From positions 62,001 to 126,000 of the forward strand of contig CANRAS010000004.1 in assembly GCA_947628655.1 (NCBI GenBank): a stretch of DNA of 64,000 nucleotides, in the 5' to 3' direction. This document shows positions 1-7,383 of the stretch, one piece after another. Origin of the DNA: an uncultured Clostridia bacterium. GTDB taxonomy: Bacteria; Bacillota; Clostridia; Oscillospirales; Ruminococcaceae. Under the pieces are notes generated by a model. That model saw only the letters and a list, made by a program, of their open reading frames with translations. It was not told the origin of the DNA and ran no database searches. The translations under genes were made by a program, and so were the position numbers. Each line of letters opens with the position of its first letter. The first letter of the stretch is position 1.

Positions 1-2
1 AT

Positions 3-344
3 GCGCGTAATTTTTTCGAGGGTACGCTTTGCGGTTTTCTTAACGGATTTTTCGGTTCGGGCGGGGGAGTGGTCGCCGTGCCTGTATTGGAAAAAGAAAA
101 CTGTAAGCCGAACGAGGCGCACGCTACATCGGTCGCGCTTATATTGATATTAAGTTCCGTCACAACGTTGTTTTACGGCTTTTCGGGAAACCTCGATTAC
201 TCCGCCGCGCGGCGGTATGTTCCGTGGGGAGCGGCGGGCGCGCTTTTGGGTTCGCTGTTTTTGAAGAAAATCAACGCAAAGACCCTGCGGCGGGTGTTCG
301 GCGGTATAATAACGCTCGCGGCGCTGAGAATACTTGTGTTATGA
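3..344 (+). CDS. TauE/SafE-type permease, first half-protein (5' truncated by window edge)
   Basis: The reading frame is open from base 3, so the start lies outside the window; the GTG at 69 is internal because family residues precede it. The visible product begins with a glycine-rich loop (GFFGSGGGVVAVPVLE), the signature of sulfite exporter TauE/SafE proteins, and continues with hydrophobic segments (SVALILILSSVTTLFYGF and the region around GAAGALLGSLF). Only about half of a normal TauE (around 250 residues) is encoded before the stop; the second half is the next gene, whose ATG overlaps this stop as ATGA. The two would form one membrane permease, probably for a sulfur oxyanion or small organic acid; the substrate cannot be read from sequence. 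Confidence 0.75.
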   Translation, partial: ARNFFEGTLCGFLNGFFGSGGGVVAVPVLEKENCKPNEAHATSVALILILSSVTTLFYGFSGNLDYSAARRYVPWGAAGALLGSLFLKKINAKTLRRVFGGIITLAALRILVL

Positions 345-736
345 GCGCGGTTATCGGATTTCTTACGGGAATACTAGCCTCCATGGGACTGGGCGGCGGT
401 TTTATCCTTATGGTATGGCTTACCGCGTTTGAGAAAATAGAACAGCGGGCGGCGCAGGGGATAAATCTGCTGTTTTTTCTGCCGATTGCTATACTTTCAT
501 TGATATTACATCTCAAAAACGGTCTTATCAACAAGGAACTTGTGAAAAAACTCGCGTTCGGCGGAATAATCGGCGCGATTATAGGAACATACGGCGCACA
601 GCTTATTGATAATCAAGCGCTCCGAAAACTTTTCGCGCTGTTTTTGCTGTCTTTCGGACTTCGTGAACTTTTTTGGAACAAATCTCCCGCGCACGAAAAC
701 ACCCCTAAAACCTCCGATTATCCCTTGACAAAATAG
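341..736 (+). CDS. TauE/SafE-type permease, second half-protein
   Basis: 131 residues. The ATG at 341 overlaps the stop of the upstream half-gene (ATGA), indicating translational coupling; the in-frame extension back to 224 would overlap that gene and has no hydrophobic character. It repeats the family's glycine-rich motif (GILASMGLGGGFILMVWL) and has about four membrane segments, ending in a hydrophilic tail. Together with the preceding half it reconstitutes the inverted-repeat TauE/SafE fold as two subunits, an arrangement known in Firmicutes. The -35 and -10 elements of a separate promoter overlap and follow its last codons (725-753). Confidence 0.75.
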   Translation: MSAVIGFLTGILASMGLGGGFILMVWLTAFEKIEQRAAQGINLLFFLPIAILSLILHLKNGLINKELVKKLAFGGIIGAIIGTYGAQLIDNQALRKLFALFLLSFGLRELFWNKSPAHENTPKTSDYPLTK

Positions 737-753
737 AGGTTTTGTTATATAAT
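725..753 (+). promoter_or_regulatory. Perfect sigma-A promoter for candidate small RNA
   Basis: TTGACA (725-730), a 17-base spacer and TATAAT (748-753) match the vegetative consensus exactly. No coding sequence lies downstream on this strand, because the next gene (rplL) is convergent. Predicted start of transcription is near 760. Confidence 0.8.
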
Positions 754-759
754 AACATT

Positions 760-828
760 AGAAGTCAAGATTGTTAAAGCCCTTGGGGAATTCTAGTCCA
801 AGCACACTGAACATTCTTGACTTTTTAT
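760..828 (+). ncRNA. Candidate small structured RNA, about 65-70 nt
   Basis: It starts about seven bases after a perfect promoter and ends in TTTTT (822-826). A 13-bp stem with one mismatch pairs 763-775 with 810-822. Inside it a 5-bp stem pairs CTTGG (782-786) with CCAAG (798-802), closing an 11-base loop that contains GAATTC. The whole transcript would therefore be one two-part hairpin ending in a U-run. I do not recognise the family: it lacks the hallmarks of 6S RNA, SRP RNA, tmRNA or RNase P RNA. A simple terminator for the permease genes is the alternative, but it would not explain the promoter immediately upstream. Confidence 0.55.
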
Positions 829-834
829 TGCTCT

Positions 835-862
835 AAAAAAAACGCCCCCGAAATCGGGAGCG
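835..862 (-). terminator. rplJ-rplL operon terminator
   Basis: On the minus strand CGCTCCCGATTT/CGGGGGCG forms a GC-rich hairpin (843-862) followed by eight T residues (835-842), 27 bases after the rplL stop codon. Confidence 0.85.
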
Positions 863-888
863 GTTGATTGTAATTAGAGTGAACCTGA

Positions 889-1263
889 TTACTTGAGTTC
901 GATCTTAGCGCCTGCCTCTTCGAGCTTAGCCTTGATTTCTTCAGCTTCAGCCTTAGCAACGCCTTCTTTAAGGGTCTTAGGAGCAGCCTCAACGAGTTCC
1001 TTTGCCTCTTTAAGACCAAGACCGCAGATGTCCTTAACAGCCTTGATAACAGCCATTTTAGCGTCGCCGAACGATTCGAGAACAACGTCAAAGTCGGTCT
1101 TTTCAGCGGCAGCGCCTGCGCCTGCACCTGCGCCCGCACCGGGAGCAACGGAAACAGCGGCAGCAGATACGCCGAACTCTTCCTCAAGAGCCTTTACAAG
1201 GTCGTTAAGTTCAATAACGGTAAGCTCTTTTACTTCGTCAATGATTTTAGTAATATCAGCCAT
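889..1263 (-). CDS. rplL: 50S ribosomal protein L7/L12
   Basis: 124 residues, the usual length. L12 forms the mobile stalk of the large ribosomal subunit and recruits translation GTPases. The N-terminal dimerisation helix ([20 protein letters not shown]) is followed by an Ala/Gly-rich hinge (GAGAGAGAGAA) and the globular C-terminal domain with the conserved run [19 protein letters not shown] and [14 protein letters not shown]. It sits 93 bases after rplJ and ends in a strong terminator. It is co-transcribed with L10, its stalk-base partner, and thus probably shares autogenous control through the upstream leader. Confidence 0.97.
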   Translation of the reverse strand: MADITKIIDEVKELTVIELNDLVKALEEEFGVSAAAVSVAPGAGAGAGAGAAAEKTDFDVVLESFGDAKMAVIKAVKDICGLGLKEAKELVEAAPKTLKEGVAKAEAEEIKAKLEEAGAKIELK

Positions 1264-1356
1264 TTTATTTACCTCCGTAAAATATGTGATTTCAATAGTT
1301 TCTGCGGTTCTAAACCGCGTTTGTTCGGCTTGAAAGCCGACAGTACCGCCGATTTA

Positions 1357-1863
1357 TCAAGCGGTTTCTTCGTTTTTCTTTGCAATCTCGCTTATTGCGA
1401 TAGCAAAACGCTGAATGGGACTTTGCAGCATAAATACAAGCTGTGACAGAAGTGTTTCCTTGTTCGGAAGTTTAGCGTATTTCTCAACTTCTTCCTTAGA
1501 AATGACCTGTCCGTCAACAAAGCCTTTCTTAATGCTGAATTGACCGTTTGAATCTTCAGCCTTTTTGTGCAGGATTTTCGGAGCAATGATAATATCCTCT
1601 TTCGAGAGAGCGATAGCGGTCGTTCCCACGAGAACATCATCAAGTCCCTCAAGTCCCGCGATGTCGCAAGCGCGTTTCAGCAGTTTGTTCTTAACAACAA
1701 AGTATTCAACGTCAGCCTCACGAAGTTCTTTTCTGAGCTTTGTGTCGTCCTCAACGGTGATACCTTTGTAGTCTACAAGCACACCGCCCGCCGCGCCTTT
1801 CAGCTTTTCAGCGAGGTCAGCGACAAATTGCTGTTTTTGAGCAAGTACAGACTCACTGGGCAT
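1357..1863 (-). CDS. rplJ: 50S ribosomal protein L10
   Basis: 168 residues. L10 anchors L12 dimers to 23S rRNA at the stalk base. Recognisable segments are the N-terminal QQFVADLAEKL, GGVLVDYKGITVEDDTKLRK and NKLLKRACDIAGLEGL, plus a helical C-terminus (EVEKYAKLPNKETLLSQL) where L12 binds. The ATG at 1863 has a strong AAGGAGG site a few bases upstream. It is the first gene of the rplJ-rplL unit and is preceded by a roughly 200-base structured leader, through which the L10-L12 complex is expected to repress its own synthesis. Confidence 0.97.
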   Translation of the reverse strand: MPSESVLAQKQQFVADLAEKLKGAAGGVLVDYKGITVEDDTKLRKELREADVEYFVVKNKLLKRACDIAGLEGLDDVLVGTTAIALSKEDIIIAPKILHKKAEDSNGQFSIKKGFVDGQVISKEEVEKYAKLPNKETLLSQLVFMLQSPIQRFAIAISEIAKKNEETA

Positions 1864-1879
1864 TTTGGTTTCCTCCTTA

Positions 1880-2061
1880 TTTAAATTTTTCGCAAAGCCC
1901 TAGCCGAAAACGGCGCAAGACCCGCTAAGAAAACGCTGCCCAAAACAAAACCCCGTCCGCAAAAAGACAGACGAGGAGAATAGACATATTCTATCCATTC
2001 CTCGGCAGGCGCGGTAAAACCGCATTATAACGCAATCGTCACCTGCTGTCTTTAGAACAGC
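1880..2061 (-). promoter_or_regulatory. Ribosomal L10 leader RNA
   Basis: About 200 bases lie between the predicted transcription start and rplJ. On the minus strand the leader carries AGACAGCAGGTG near its 5' end and CCTGCCGAGGAAT further down, the pair of elements typical of L10 leaders, where L10(L12)4 binds. The CCGAGGA strand can pair with the later CTCCTCG (1972-2004), and that pairing competes with the terminator hairpin at 1945-1976. Confidence 0.8.
1941..1976 (-). terminator. Attenuator hairpin in the rplJ leader
   Basis: On the minus strand CCTCGTC pairs with GACGGGG across a T-rich loop, followed by TTTTGTTTT. The 5' arm (1970-1976) is shared with an upstream alternative hairpin, as expected for terminator/antiterminator switching. 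Confidence 0.6.
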
Positions 2062-2067
2062 ATATAT

Positions 2068-2096
2068 ATTTTACCATACTTTTAACGATTTGTCAA
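2068..2096 (-). promoter_or_regulatory. rplJ-rplL promoter
   Basis: Minus-strand TTGACA (2091-2096), 17-base spacer, TAAAAT (2068-2073). Transcription would begin near 2061 and give a leader of about 200 bases. Confidence 0.8.
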
Positions 2097-2142
2097 GGGG
2101 TTTTTGGAGAAAATATGAATTATTTTGAAGAAATCGCACGTC

Positions 2143-2171
2143 TTGACAAAATAATATAGTTATGTTATAAT
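2143..2171 (+). promoter_or_regulatory. Perfect sigma-A promoter for the alpha/beta hydrolase gene
   Basis: TTGACA (2143-2148), 17-base spacer, TATAAT (2166-2171), about 50 bases before the start codon at 2230. It is divergent from the rplJ promoter. Confidence 0.85.
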
Positions 2172-2229
2172 ATAGAAAACGCAAAGCCTCTTTGTGCATT
2201 GTGTTTAGTTAATAAAGAAAGGCAGTATA

Positions 2230-2853
2230 ATGAAGTATATATTTCTGCACGGAATGGGACAAAATTCACGAAGCTGGGACAAAACAATATCCTTTCTGCC
2301 TGCCGATATTGAAACAGAATGTCCCGAATTAACGGATTTTTTCACGGCGGGGAAGTGTACATACGGTGAAATGTACGCAAATTTTCGCGGTTACTGCAAC
2401 AGTTTTACCGAACCGCCCAATATTTGCGGGCTGTCTCTCGGAGCGGTTTTGGCGCTTAATTATGCCGTGGAACTTCCGCAAAGAGTAAATTCGCTTACGC
2501 TTGTTGCTCCTCAATACGATATGCCGAAATTTCTGCTGAAAGTTCAAAATATTCTTTTCAGATTTATGCCGAAACGCCAATTTGAAAGTATAGGGTTCAC
2601 AAAAAGTGATTTCATATCGCTTACAAATTCAATGGCGGACATTGATTTCAGGGAAAGTCTTGCTGATGTTACTTGCCGTGTGACCGTCCTTTGCGGTGAG
2701 AAAGATAAGGTCAACAGAAAAGCGTCAAAAGCTATTGCCGAACTTCTGCCGAATGCTGAATTTAAAATGATTGCAAACGCAGGACACGAGGTGAATATCG
2801 ACAGCCCGCAGGCGCTTGCAGAGGTTGTTAAATCACGTCAGGTAAAGCGGTAA
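2230..2853 (+). CDS. Alpha/beta-hydrolase fold protein
   Basis: 207 residues, cytosolic, with no signal peptide. The N-terminal strand and oxyanion region YIFLHGMGQNSRSWD, the nucleophile elbow GLSLGA (Ser in GxSxG), a late acidic stretch VLCGEKDKVN and the final His in ANAGHEVNIDSP provide the expected Ser-Asp/Glu-His triad. It lacks a large cap domain, so it is a compact small-molecule esterase/lipase-like hydrolase; the substrate cannot be inferred. It has its own consensus promoter and a downstream hairpin, so it appears to be monocistronic. AAAGAAAGG lies just upstream of the ATG. Confidence 0.85.
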   Translation: MKYIFLHGMGQNSRSWDKTISFLPADIETECPELTDFFTAGKCTYGEMYANFRGYCNSFTEPPNICGLSLGAVLALNYAVELPQRVNSLTLVAPQYDMPKFLLKVQNILFRFMPKRQFESIGFTKSDFISLTNSMADIDFRESLADVTCRVTVLCGEKDKVNRKASKAIAELLPNAEFKMIANAGHEVNIDSPQALAEVVKSRQVKR

Positions 2854-2854
2854 T

Positions 2855-2880
2855 AAAAAGCGGGCAAACGTCCGCTTTTA
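2855..2880 (+). terminator. Hairpin terminator after the hydrolase gene
   Basis: AAAAGCGG and CCGCTTTT pair around a short loop just after the stop at 2853, giving a U-run on both strands, so it can also end the minus-strand gene relic. It is almost identical to the hairpin at 3485-3509 (24 of 25 bases). Confidence 0.75.
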
Positions 2881-2906
2881 TTTGTTATTAGGAATAATTC
2901 AGCCTT

Positions 2907-3401
2907 TCAAGCCATAGCAGACCCGTCACCGCCGACCTTAGGGAAAGTGCCTATTACACAACCCGTTTCCTTGTCAATTCCCGCGTGTTCTTCGTCAGCC
3001 CACGAAAAATGCGGAGTTATTTCATGTGTATCCATATCCATAGTAAATCCAACCGCTTTCGGTTTTACATCTGATACGGCATACCAACAAGCATAGGCTT
3101 TTCCTTGGTTATTAAAGTATATTGCCGCATAACCGTTGTCCTCAAAAGTACAATCTTCATTAATGCGGTCTTTCAAACATTCGTTATTTTTACAGATAAA
3201 AAATTCACTTGTACAATCATATAACCAAAAAATGTTTGATTATAGACCACATTCCTTTATTATCTGTTCAAAAAACTTTTCATCTTCTTCTGTTACAGGT
3301 GGAAGTTCGTGAGGTATTGTACACCTATCGTCCATTACCAGCACCTCAACATCAGAACTTTCATCTATTGCTTTTTTTAAAATATTTTTTTCCTCTTTCA
3401 T
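2907..3401 (-). pseudogene. Gene relic interrupted by an in-frame TAA
   Basis: On the minus strand an ATG at 3401, preceded by AAAGGA, opens a frame of 53 residues (MKEEKNILKKAIDESSDV to IIKECGL) that stops at TAA (3240-3242). The same frame then continues without another stop for 110 codons to 2907 (through IFWLYDCTSEFF and NGYAAIYFNNQGKAYACWY), but that part has no start with a ribosome site; the only initiator is a TTG at 3176. I therefore read it as one gene of about 164 codons split by a nonsense mutation. I do not recognise the family. The upstream part is AT-rich with A and T runs, unlike its neighbours. The 5' fragment alone could still be expressed as a 53-residue peptide. Confidence 0.55.
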
Positions 3402-3447
3402 TTCGATTTTCCTTTCCATAAAAAGTATTATTTAAATTGCCTTTGCC

Positions 3448-3474
3448 ATTATAACATATTGTCCGTTTTGTCAA
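3448..3474 (-). promoter_or_regulatory. Promoter of the interrupted gene
   Basis: Minus-strand TTGACA (3469-3474) and TATAAT (3448-3453), with a short 15-base spacer, about 45 bases before the ATG at 3401. Confidence 0.55.
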
Positions 3475-3483
3475 CCATCGCGC

Positions 3484-3509
3484 AAAAAAGCGGGCAAACG
3501 CCCGCTTTT
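3484..3509 (-). terminator. Terminator after the hydrogenase-like sensor gene
   Basis: AAAAGCGGG and CCCGCTTTT pair in a 9-bp stem; on the minus strand it is followed by a T-run, 18 bases after the stop at 3527. It is a near copy of the hairpin at 2855-2879. Confidence 0.8.
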
Positions 3510-3526
3510 GAAATGCAAATTTTAAC

Positions 3527-5401
3527 CTACGACACCCCGCCGCTAAGGCTGGACGCCAAATCGGTAACTTCATGAATAATCCCCGTGATTTCCGAAACGC
3601 TCTGGCTTATGAACTTCAGACTGTCGTTCAACTCGTCTACAGACTGGTCGGTGTTTGATACGTTTTGTTTTGTTCCGTCAACGTCCGCTGTAATCTTTTC
3701 TGAGCAGTCCTTAATTCCGCTGATGTTCTCCAAAATCTTGTTCGTGTGCTGTTCAGCCGCTTTAAGTGTATCCGCGGATTTTACCGCCAACATTCTGATT
3801 TCGCTTGCGACAACGGCAAATCCCTTTCCGAACTGTCCCGCGCCTGCCGCCTCTATAGACGCGTTGATCGCGAGAATGTTCGTCTGCTCTGAAATACCCT
3901 TGATTTTATCAAGTATACGCCCATATTCGCCAATGCTAACGCCTATCTGGCTTACAAACTGAGCGATTTCGTTCGTGTGCAGGAGGATACCGTTAATATC
4001 CTTGCTGATTGTACTCATATCGCTCTTTATATCGTCGTTCTTGACGGAGTTGTCCGCCGCCTGCTGATGAATGGGAAGTATCTTGTCAGACAGCATTTGC
4101 ATAGATTGGTGAATGTTTCCGACAACGTCCGCGAGGTGATTGTTCTGGTTTTCGATTTTTTGAGAAATTTCGGCAAGCTGAGCTTTCTCGAAAACTACGC
4201 AGTTGTTGTATCTGTTGTTGCCGTAGAATATCGTTCTCGCCATATCGTGGCAGGACTTGTATCCGCAAGCGTGGCAGTCGATGTGTCTGTCTGCTTCCGT
4301 GCGCTTGCCCATTGCGTTGAAAATCTCGTTGAGCTGTGCCTCTGTCGGCTCGACGGTCGTGCATCTGTTTTCATATTTGCGAATGAAGTCCTCAAGTTTC
4401 AGCGTCTTGAAAATCTTCTTGTGGAAACGATCCTTGATATTAGTCTTGTTCGCCCAATTCTTCGCGCTTATCATAATGTCATATGCGTTGAACGAGTTTA
4501 CGGAATCCCGCGCGCCTACGCCCGTATTGCACCCAAATTCGCAGTTAAGCACGTCGAACACGGCGGGGAGGTGCGATTTATCGGTTTTCAGATAATTCAC
4601 AAGGTCCTCGTAAACCTTATTAGCGCCCTCGGAAGTAGTTACCACAAGGTCGGGGTCATACGCGTGCAGACACTCCTTCAAGCCTCCCGGTATCGGATAG
4701 AATGCGCCGTCAAAGCCGCGCGTCGCCGAGAACTCGAACGGGCTGTGACCCGTGCCCAAAGCTATGTTGTTCTTCTTTATGTAATTGATTACGCTCTTAA
4801 ACGTGATGTTATACGCGATTATACCCGTATTGTGAAATTCGTCCGTCTTAGCGATACAGGGAGTAAGTCCTACAAGAACGTCCGTATTGTTGAGGTATTT
4901 TCTCGCATAAGTCGCGGCGCAAAGCAAAGGAGAATGAACAGGGGAGAGCGACGGTATAAGCGCGGGGTTATGCTTTTCCGCATAGTTGACAATCGCTGCG
5001 CAGGGCTGAGATATTATCTTGCATTCAGGGTGCTGTTTTACATACTGAATGTGCATATATGTACAAATATCCGCACCGAAAGCGCCGTCATAGATGTTCT
5101 TTACACCTTGGTCTTTAAACCATTGAAGAACATGACGCCAAATTCCGTCCATTGATGATTTGATTGCGGGCGCTACAACAAATGAAACGTTATTTGTTCT
5201 GATAAGAGAGAGAACCGTTTCAAGGTCGTCGTCGAAATATCTTGCGTCGTGCTGGCAGGATTTAATACATTCGCCGCACTGGATACATTCCTCGTTGTTT
5301 ACCTTTACGACATTGCCGTCATAGCTATTCGCGCTGGGAATAGGGCAGGCGCGTATACACGCATTGCAGCCTATACATTTGTCTTCTCTAACGTGAACCA
5401 T
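3527..5401 (-). CDS. Ferredoxin/[FeFe]-hydrogenase-like/chemoreceptor signalling fusion
   Basis: 624 residues from the ATG at 5401 (AAGGAG site); the 19-residue upstream extension is rejected. Domain order: two 4Fe-4S motifs ([12 protein letters not shown] at residues 9-20, [11 protein letters not shown] at 39-49); an [FeFe]-hydrogenase H-cluster-type domain with cysteines in [16 protein letters not shown] and [11 protein letters not shown]; a further 4Fe-4S domain ([13 protein letters not shown] with a later Cys); and a C-terminal MCP signalling hairpin ([20 protein letters not shown]) in a coiled coil. There is no membrane segment, so it acts in the cytoplasm. The H-cluster loops are altered from catalytic enzymes (TSCCP became SQPCA). 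Inference: a redox or hydrogen sensor feeding CheA-type or other signalling. Confidence 0.85.
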   Translation of the reverse strand: MVHVREDKCIGCNACIRACPIPSANSYDGNVVKVNNEECIQCGECIKSCQHDARYFDDDLETVLSLIRTNNVSFVVAPAIKSSMDGIWRHVLQWFKDQGVKNIYDGAFGADICTYMHIQYVKQHPECKIISQPCAAIVNYAEKHNPALIPSLSPVHSPLLCAATYARKYLNNTDVLVGLTPCIAKTDEFHNTGIIAYNITFKSVINYIKKNNIALGTGHSPFEFSATRGFDGAFYPIPGGLKECLHAYDPDLVVTTSEGANKVYEDLVNYLKTDKSHLPAVFDVLNCEFGCNTGVGARDSVNSFNAYDIMISAKNWANKTNIKDRFHKKIFKTLKLEDFIRKYENRCTTVEPTEAQLNEIFNAMGKRTEADRHIDCHACGYKSCHDMARTIFYGNNRYNNCVVFEKAQLAEISQKIENQNNHLADVVGNIHQSMQMLSDKILPIHQQAADNSVKNDDIKSDMSTISKDINGILLHTNEIAQFVSQIGVSIGEYGRILDKIKGISEQTNILAINASIEAAGAGQFGKGFAVVASEIRMLAVKSADTLKAAEQHTNKILENISGIKDCSEKITADVDGTKQNVSNTDQSVDELNDSLKFISQSVSEITGIIHEVTDLASSLSGGVS

Positions 5402-5497
5402 TTGTTTTCTCCTTAACAATAAATATAACTTGGGCAAGACGCCCGCCCAGACGGTCACAGACGCTCCTTGCCACGTTGAATATATGTATTCACTATT

Positions 5498-5526
5498 ATT
5501 TTACATTTTTTTTACAAAATAATCAA
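5498..5526 (-). promoter_or_regulatory. Promoter of the hydrogenase-like sensor gene
   Basis: Minus-strand TTGATT (5521-5526), 17-base spacer, TAAAAT (5498-5503). It gives a 5' leader of about 90 bases in which I see no clear structure. Confidence 0.65.
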
Positions 5527-5626
5527 TACATTTTTTTAACAATAAATATACGGCTAAATTGTGTAAAATGACGTAAATATCCTTTGTTTGCCAAAATAAC
5601 AAATTAATTTCCAAAACAAACCGAAA

Positions 5627-5664
5627 AAAACGCGGTTCTCCAATTCTAAGGAGAACCGCGTTTT
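5627..5664 (-). terminator. Terminator after the AT-hook/SCP2 gene
   Basis: A 15-bp perfect stem (5627-5641 with 5650-5664) around an 8-base loop; T-runs flank it on both strands. It lies 20 bases after the stop at 5685. Confidence 0.85.
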
Positions 5665-5684
5665 AATAACCGTTATCCGATGTT

Positions 5685-6170
5685 TCAGAAAATTGACGCC
5701 ATTTTTACGGCGGCGGCGATATTGCCCTCCGCATAGAAATCCTCGGAATCAATAAGTTTCGCGAGAGTAATTTTGCCGTTCGCAAAATCCATAGCGTTTG
5801 CAAAACTCAATGATACTCTGAAATCCTTTGCGTTATACGTATGGGGCATAACGCTTGCCTTGCCGTCCTTTACTTCAATATACATCTTCTGATTTGAACC
5901 GTCCTCAAAGCCCCAAACCTCAATATCAGCGGCAACCGTGCCTTTGACCTTTGAAACGTTCGCTTTAACTATCTTCTTTTCGATAAGTTTGCATACGGTT
6001 TCAATAGTAATGGGCTTTGGCTTTCTGCCGGGTCTTTTTGCCGCGGGATTTTTAGCAACAGTTTTAGCCGTCGTTTTCTTTGCCGCAGCTTTTACGGTTC
6101 CGGGTTTTCTTCCGGGTTTCTTTTTTGCAGCAACAGCGGCAGTAGTCTTTTTCTCTTCGGTTTTCTTCAT
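5685..6170 (-). CDS. AT-hook/histone-like tail fused to an SCP2-like domain
   Basis: 161 residues. The first 52 are Lys/Ala/Pro-rich with two AT-hook-like cores (KKPGRKPG and KRPGRKPKP), typical of minor-groove DNA binding. The remainder (about 55-161) resembles the SCP2 sterol-carrier fold: KVKGTVAADIEVWGFEDG, then MYIEVKDGKASVMP, then FANGKITLAKLIDSEDFYAEG, an SCP2-like ligand pocket and ending. It is transcribed alone from its own promoter and terminator. Function unknown; the fusion suggests a nucleoid-associated protein with a lipid- or acyl-binding module. The Lys/Ala-rich part is low-complexity, so the DNA-binding call is weaker than the SCP2 call. Confidence 0.7.
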   Translation of the reverse strand: MKKTEEKKTTAAVAAKKKPGRKPGTVKAAAKKTTAKTVAKNPAAKRPGRKPKPITIETVCKLIEKKIVKANVSKVKGTVAADIEVWGFEDGSNQKMYIEVKDGKASVMPHTYNAKDFRVSLSFANAMDFANGKITLAKLIDSEDFYAEGNIAAAVKMASIF

Positions 6171-6232
6171 AAGTCAATTGTCCTTTCAGATATTTTCCGA
6201 TACAGCACGAAAATAATATGGTGCTTGTATAT

Positions 6233-6261
6233 ATAATAACATATTTTTTAGAAAAATTCAA
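6233..6261 (-). promoter_or_regulatory. Promoter of the AT-hook/SCP2 gene
   Basis: Minus-strand TTGAAT (6256-6261), 17-base spacer, TATTAT (6233-6238), about 60 bases before the ATG at 6170, which has an AAAGGA site. Confidence 0.6.
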
Positions 6262-6345
6262 CAAGTTTTAAACATTTTTTTAACAAAAATAAATGTTTTA
6301 TGCGAAATAAAACGCAAACTTAACTTGTAAAGTTTCCCGCACGCA

Positions 6346-7107
6346 TTAAACCGTCCGCACGGGAATATTGTGCGCTTTCAGATGTTCCTTTACTTCGGAC
6401 ACCGTAAGTTCCTTAAAGTGGAACAGCGACGCCGCAAGCGCCGCGGAGGAATTTGTCTTTTCAAAGACCTCCGAAAAGTGTTCGATTTTTCCGCACCCGC
6501 CGCTTGCGATAACGGGAATAGACACGCGCCCGCATACGAAATTCAGCATTTCAAGGTCGAACCCGCCTCTTACGCCGTCCGTATCAATAGAATTAAGACA
6601 GATTTCGCCCGCTCCGCGTTCGGAGATTTCTTTCACCCAATCGCCGAGATCCAGCCCCATATCGACGCGCCCGCCGTTTATGTATACGGAGTATCCGCCC
6701 GAACCGTTCCGTTTTGCGTCTATCCCGACAACCACGCATTGACTTCCGAATATTTCCGCCGCGTCGCTTATAAGTTTCGGGTTTTTGACAGCCTGCGAGT
6801 TTACCGAAACCTTATCCGCGCCCGCTCTTAAAGTATCGCGGAAATCCTCCACGGAGGATATTCCGCCGCCCACGCATAACGGCACGAAAACATTCTGCGC
6901 GGTGCGGGAAACAACGTCAAGCATAACTCCGCGCCCCTCGTATGACGCGGTTATATCGTAGAACACGAGTTCATCAGCGCCCTGCTTATTGTATTCGACT
7001 GCGAGTTCCACGGGGTCGCCGATGTCGCGCACGCCCTCAAAGTTCACGCCTTTAACAACTTTTCCGTTTCTGACGTCAAGGCAGGGGATTATTCTTTTAG
7101 CCAGCAT
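6346..7107 (-). CDS. hisF: Imidazole glycerol phosphate synthase cyclase subunit HisF
   Basis: 253 residues, the normal size. HisF uses ammonia delivered by HisH to convert PRFAR into imidazole glycerol phosphate and AICAR in histidine synthesis. The (beta/alpha)8 markers are present: [15 protein letters not shown] (catalytic Asp11), [32 protein letters not shown] (second catalytic Asp), [14 protein letters not shown] and [12 protein letters not shown]. The ATG at 7107 follows AAAGGA; the frame stays open upstream through the tRNA gene, but that is not coding. It lies just downstream of tRNA-fMet with a terminator between, so it may depend on read-through. hisI and hisE are 30 kb away and hisH is not in the window. 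Confidence 0.95.
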   Translation of the reverse strand: MLAKRIIPCLDVRNGKVVKGVNFEGVRDIGDPVELAVEYNKQGADELVFYDITASYEGRGVMLDVVSRTAQNVFVPLCVGGGISSVEDFRDTLRAGADKVSVNSQAVKNPKLISDAAEIFGSQCVVVGIDAKRNGSGGYSVYINGGRVDMGLDLGDWVKEISERGAGEICLNSIDTDGVRGGFDLEMLNFVCGRVSIPVIASGGCGKIEHFSEVFEKTNSSAALAASLFHFKELTVSEVKEHLKAHNIPVRTV

Positions 7108-7144
7108 AATAATTGTCCTTTCGGAGTAGTGCAAATTTACCCGC

Positions 7145-7174
7145 AAAAAAAGCACGACCATAATCGTGCTTTTT
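7145..7174 (-). terminator. Terminator after tRNA-fMet
   Basis: On the minus strand AAAAAGCACGA pairs with TCGTGCTTTTT, followed by further T residues. It separates the tRNA from hisF. Confidence 0.8.
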
Positions 7175-7181
7175 CGTGATT

Positions 7182-7258
<77 letters not shown>

Positions 7259-7263
7259 ATATG

Positions 7264-7299
7264 ATGTTGACGGCGTACAGACGTTTGCGCCGTCAACAT
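7264..7299 (-). repeat. 12-bp perfect inverted repeat in the tRNA 5' leader
   Basis: ATGTTGACGGCG (7264-7275) and its exact complement CGCCGTCAACAT (7288-7299) flank a 12-base loop. The predicted transcript starts near 7297, so almost the whole pre-tRNA leader would fold into this hairpin, ending about five bases before the mature tRNA end. Confidence 0.8.
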
Positions 7300-7303
7300 T
7301 AAT

Positions 7304-7332
7304 ATTATACCACAATAAAAAGCATTTGTCAA
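7304..7332 (-). promoter_or_regulatory. Perfect sigma-A promoter of tRNA-fMet
   Basis: Minus-strand TTGACA (7327-7332), 17-base spacer, TATAAT (7304-7309). Confidence 0.9.
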
Positions 7333-7383
7333 GTGGTTTATTGAATTTTTTTATGAAATTATTTGAAAAGTAGATGAAAACGC

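Noticed and set aside
763-822. Imperfect palindrome considered as an integron attC-like site
   Set aside because: The orientation of the GTT and AAC ends is reversed relative to attC and no integrase or cassette is nearby.
2907-3176. Intact 89-residue protein with TTG start
   Set aside because: The frame continues upstream in register through 22 further codons to the TAA at 3240-3242 and then into the 53-residue frame, and the TTG has no ribosome site; a nonsense-interrupted gene is simpler.
3977-5155. 392-residue plus-strand frame opposite the hydrogenase-like sensor gene
   Set aside because: The opposite strand encodes a protein with intact Fe-S, H-cluster and MCP motifs; this frame has no motif or ribosome site.
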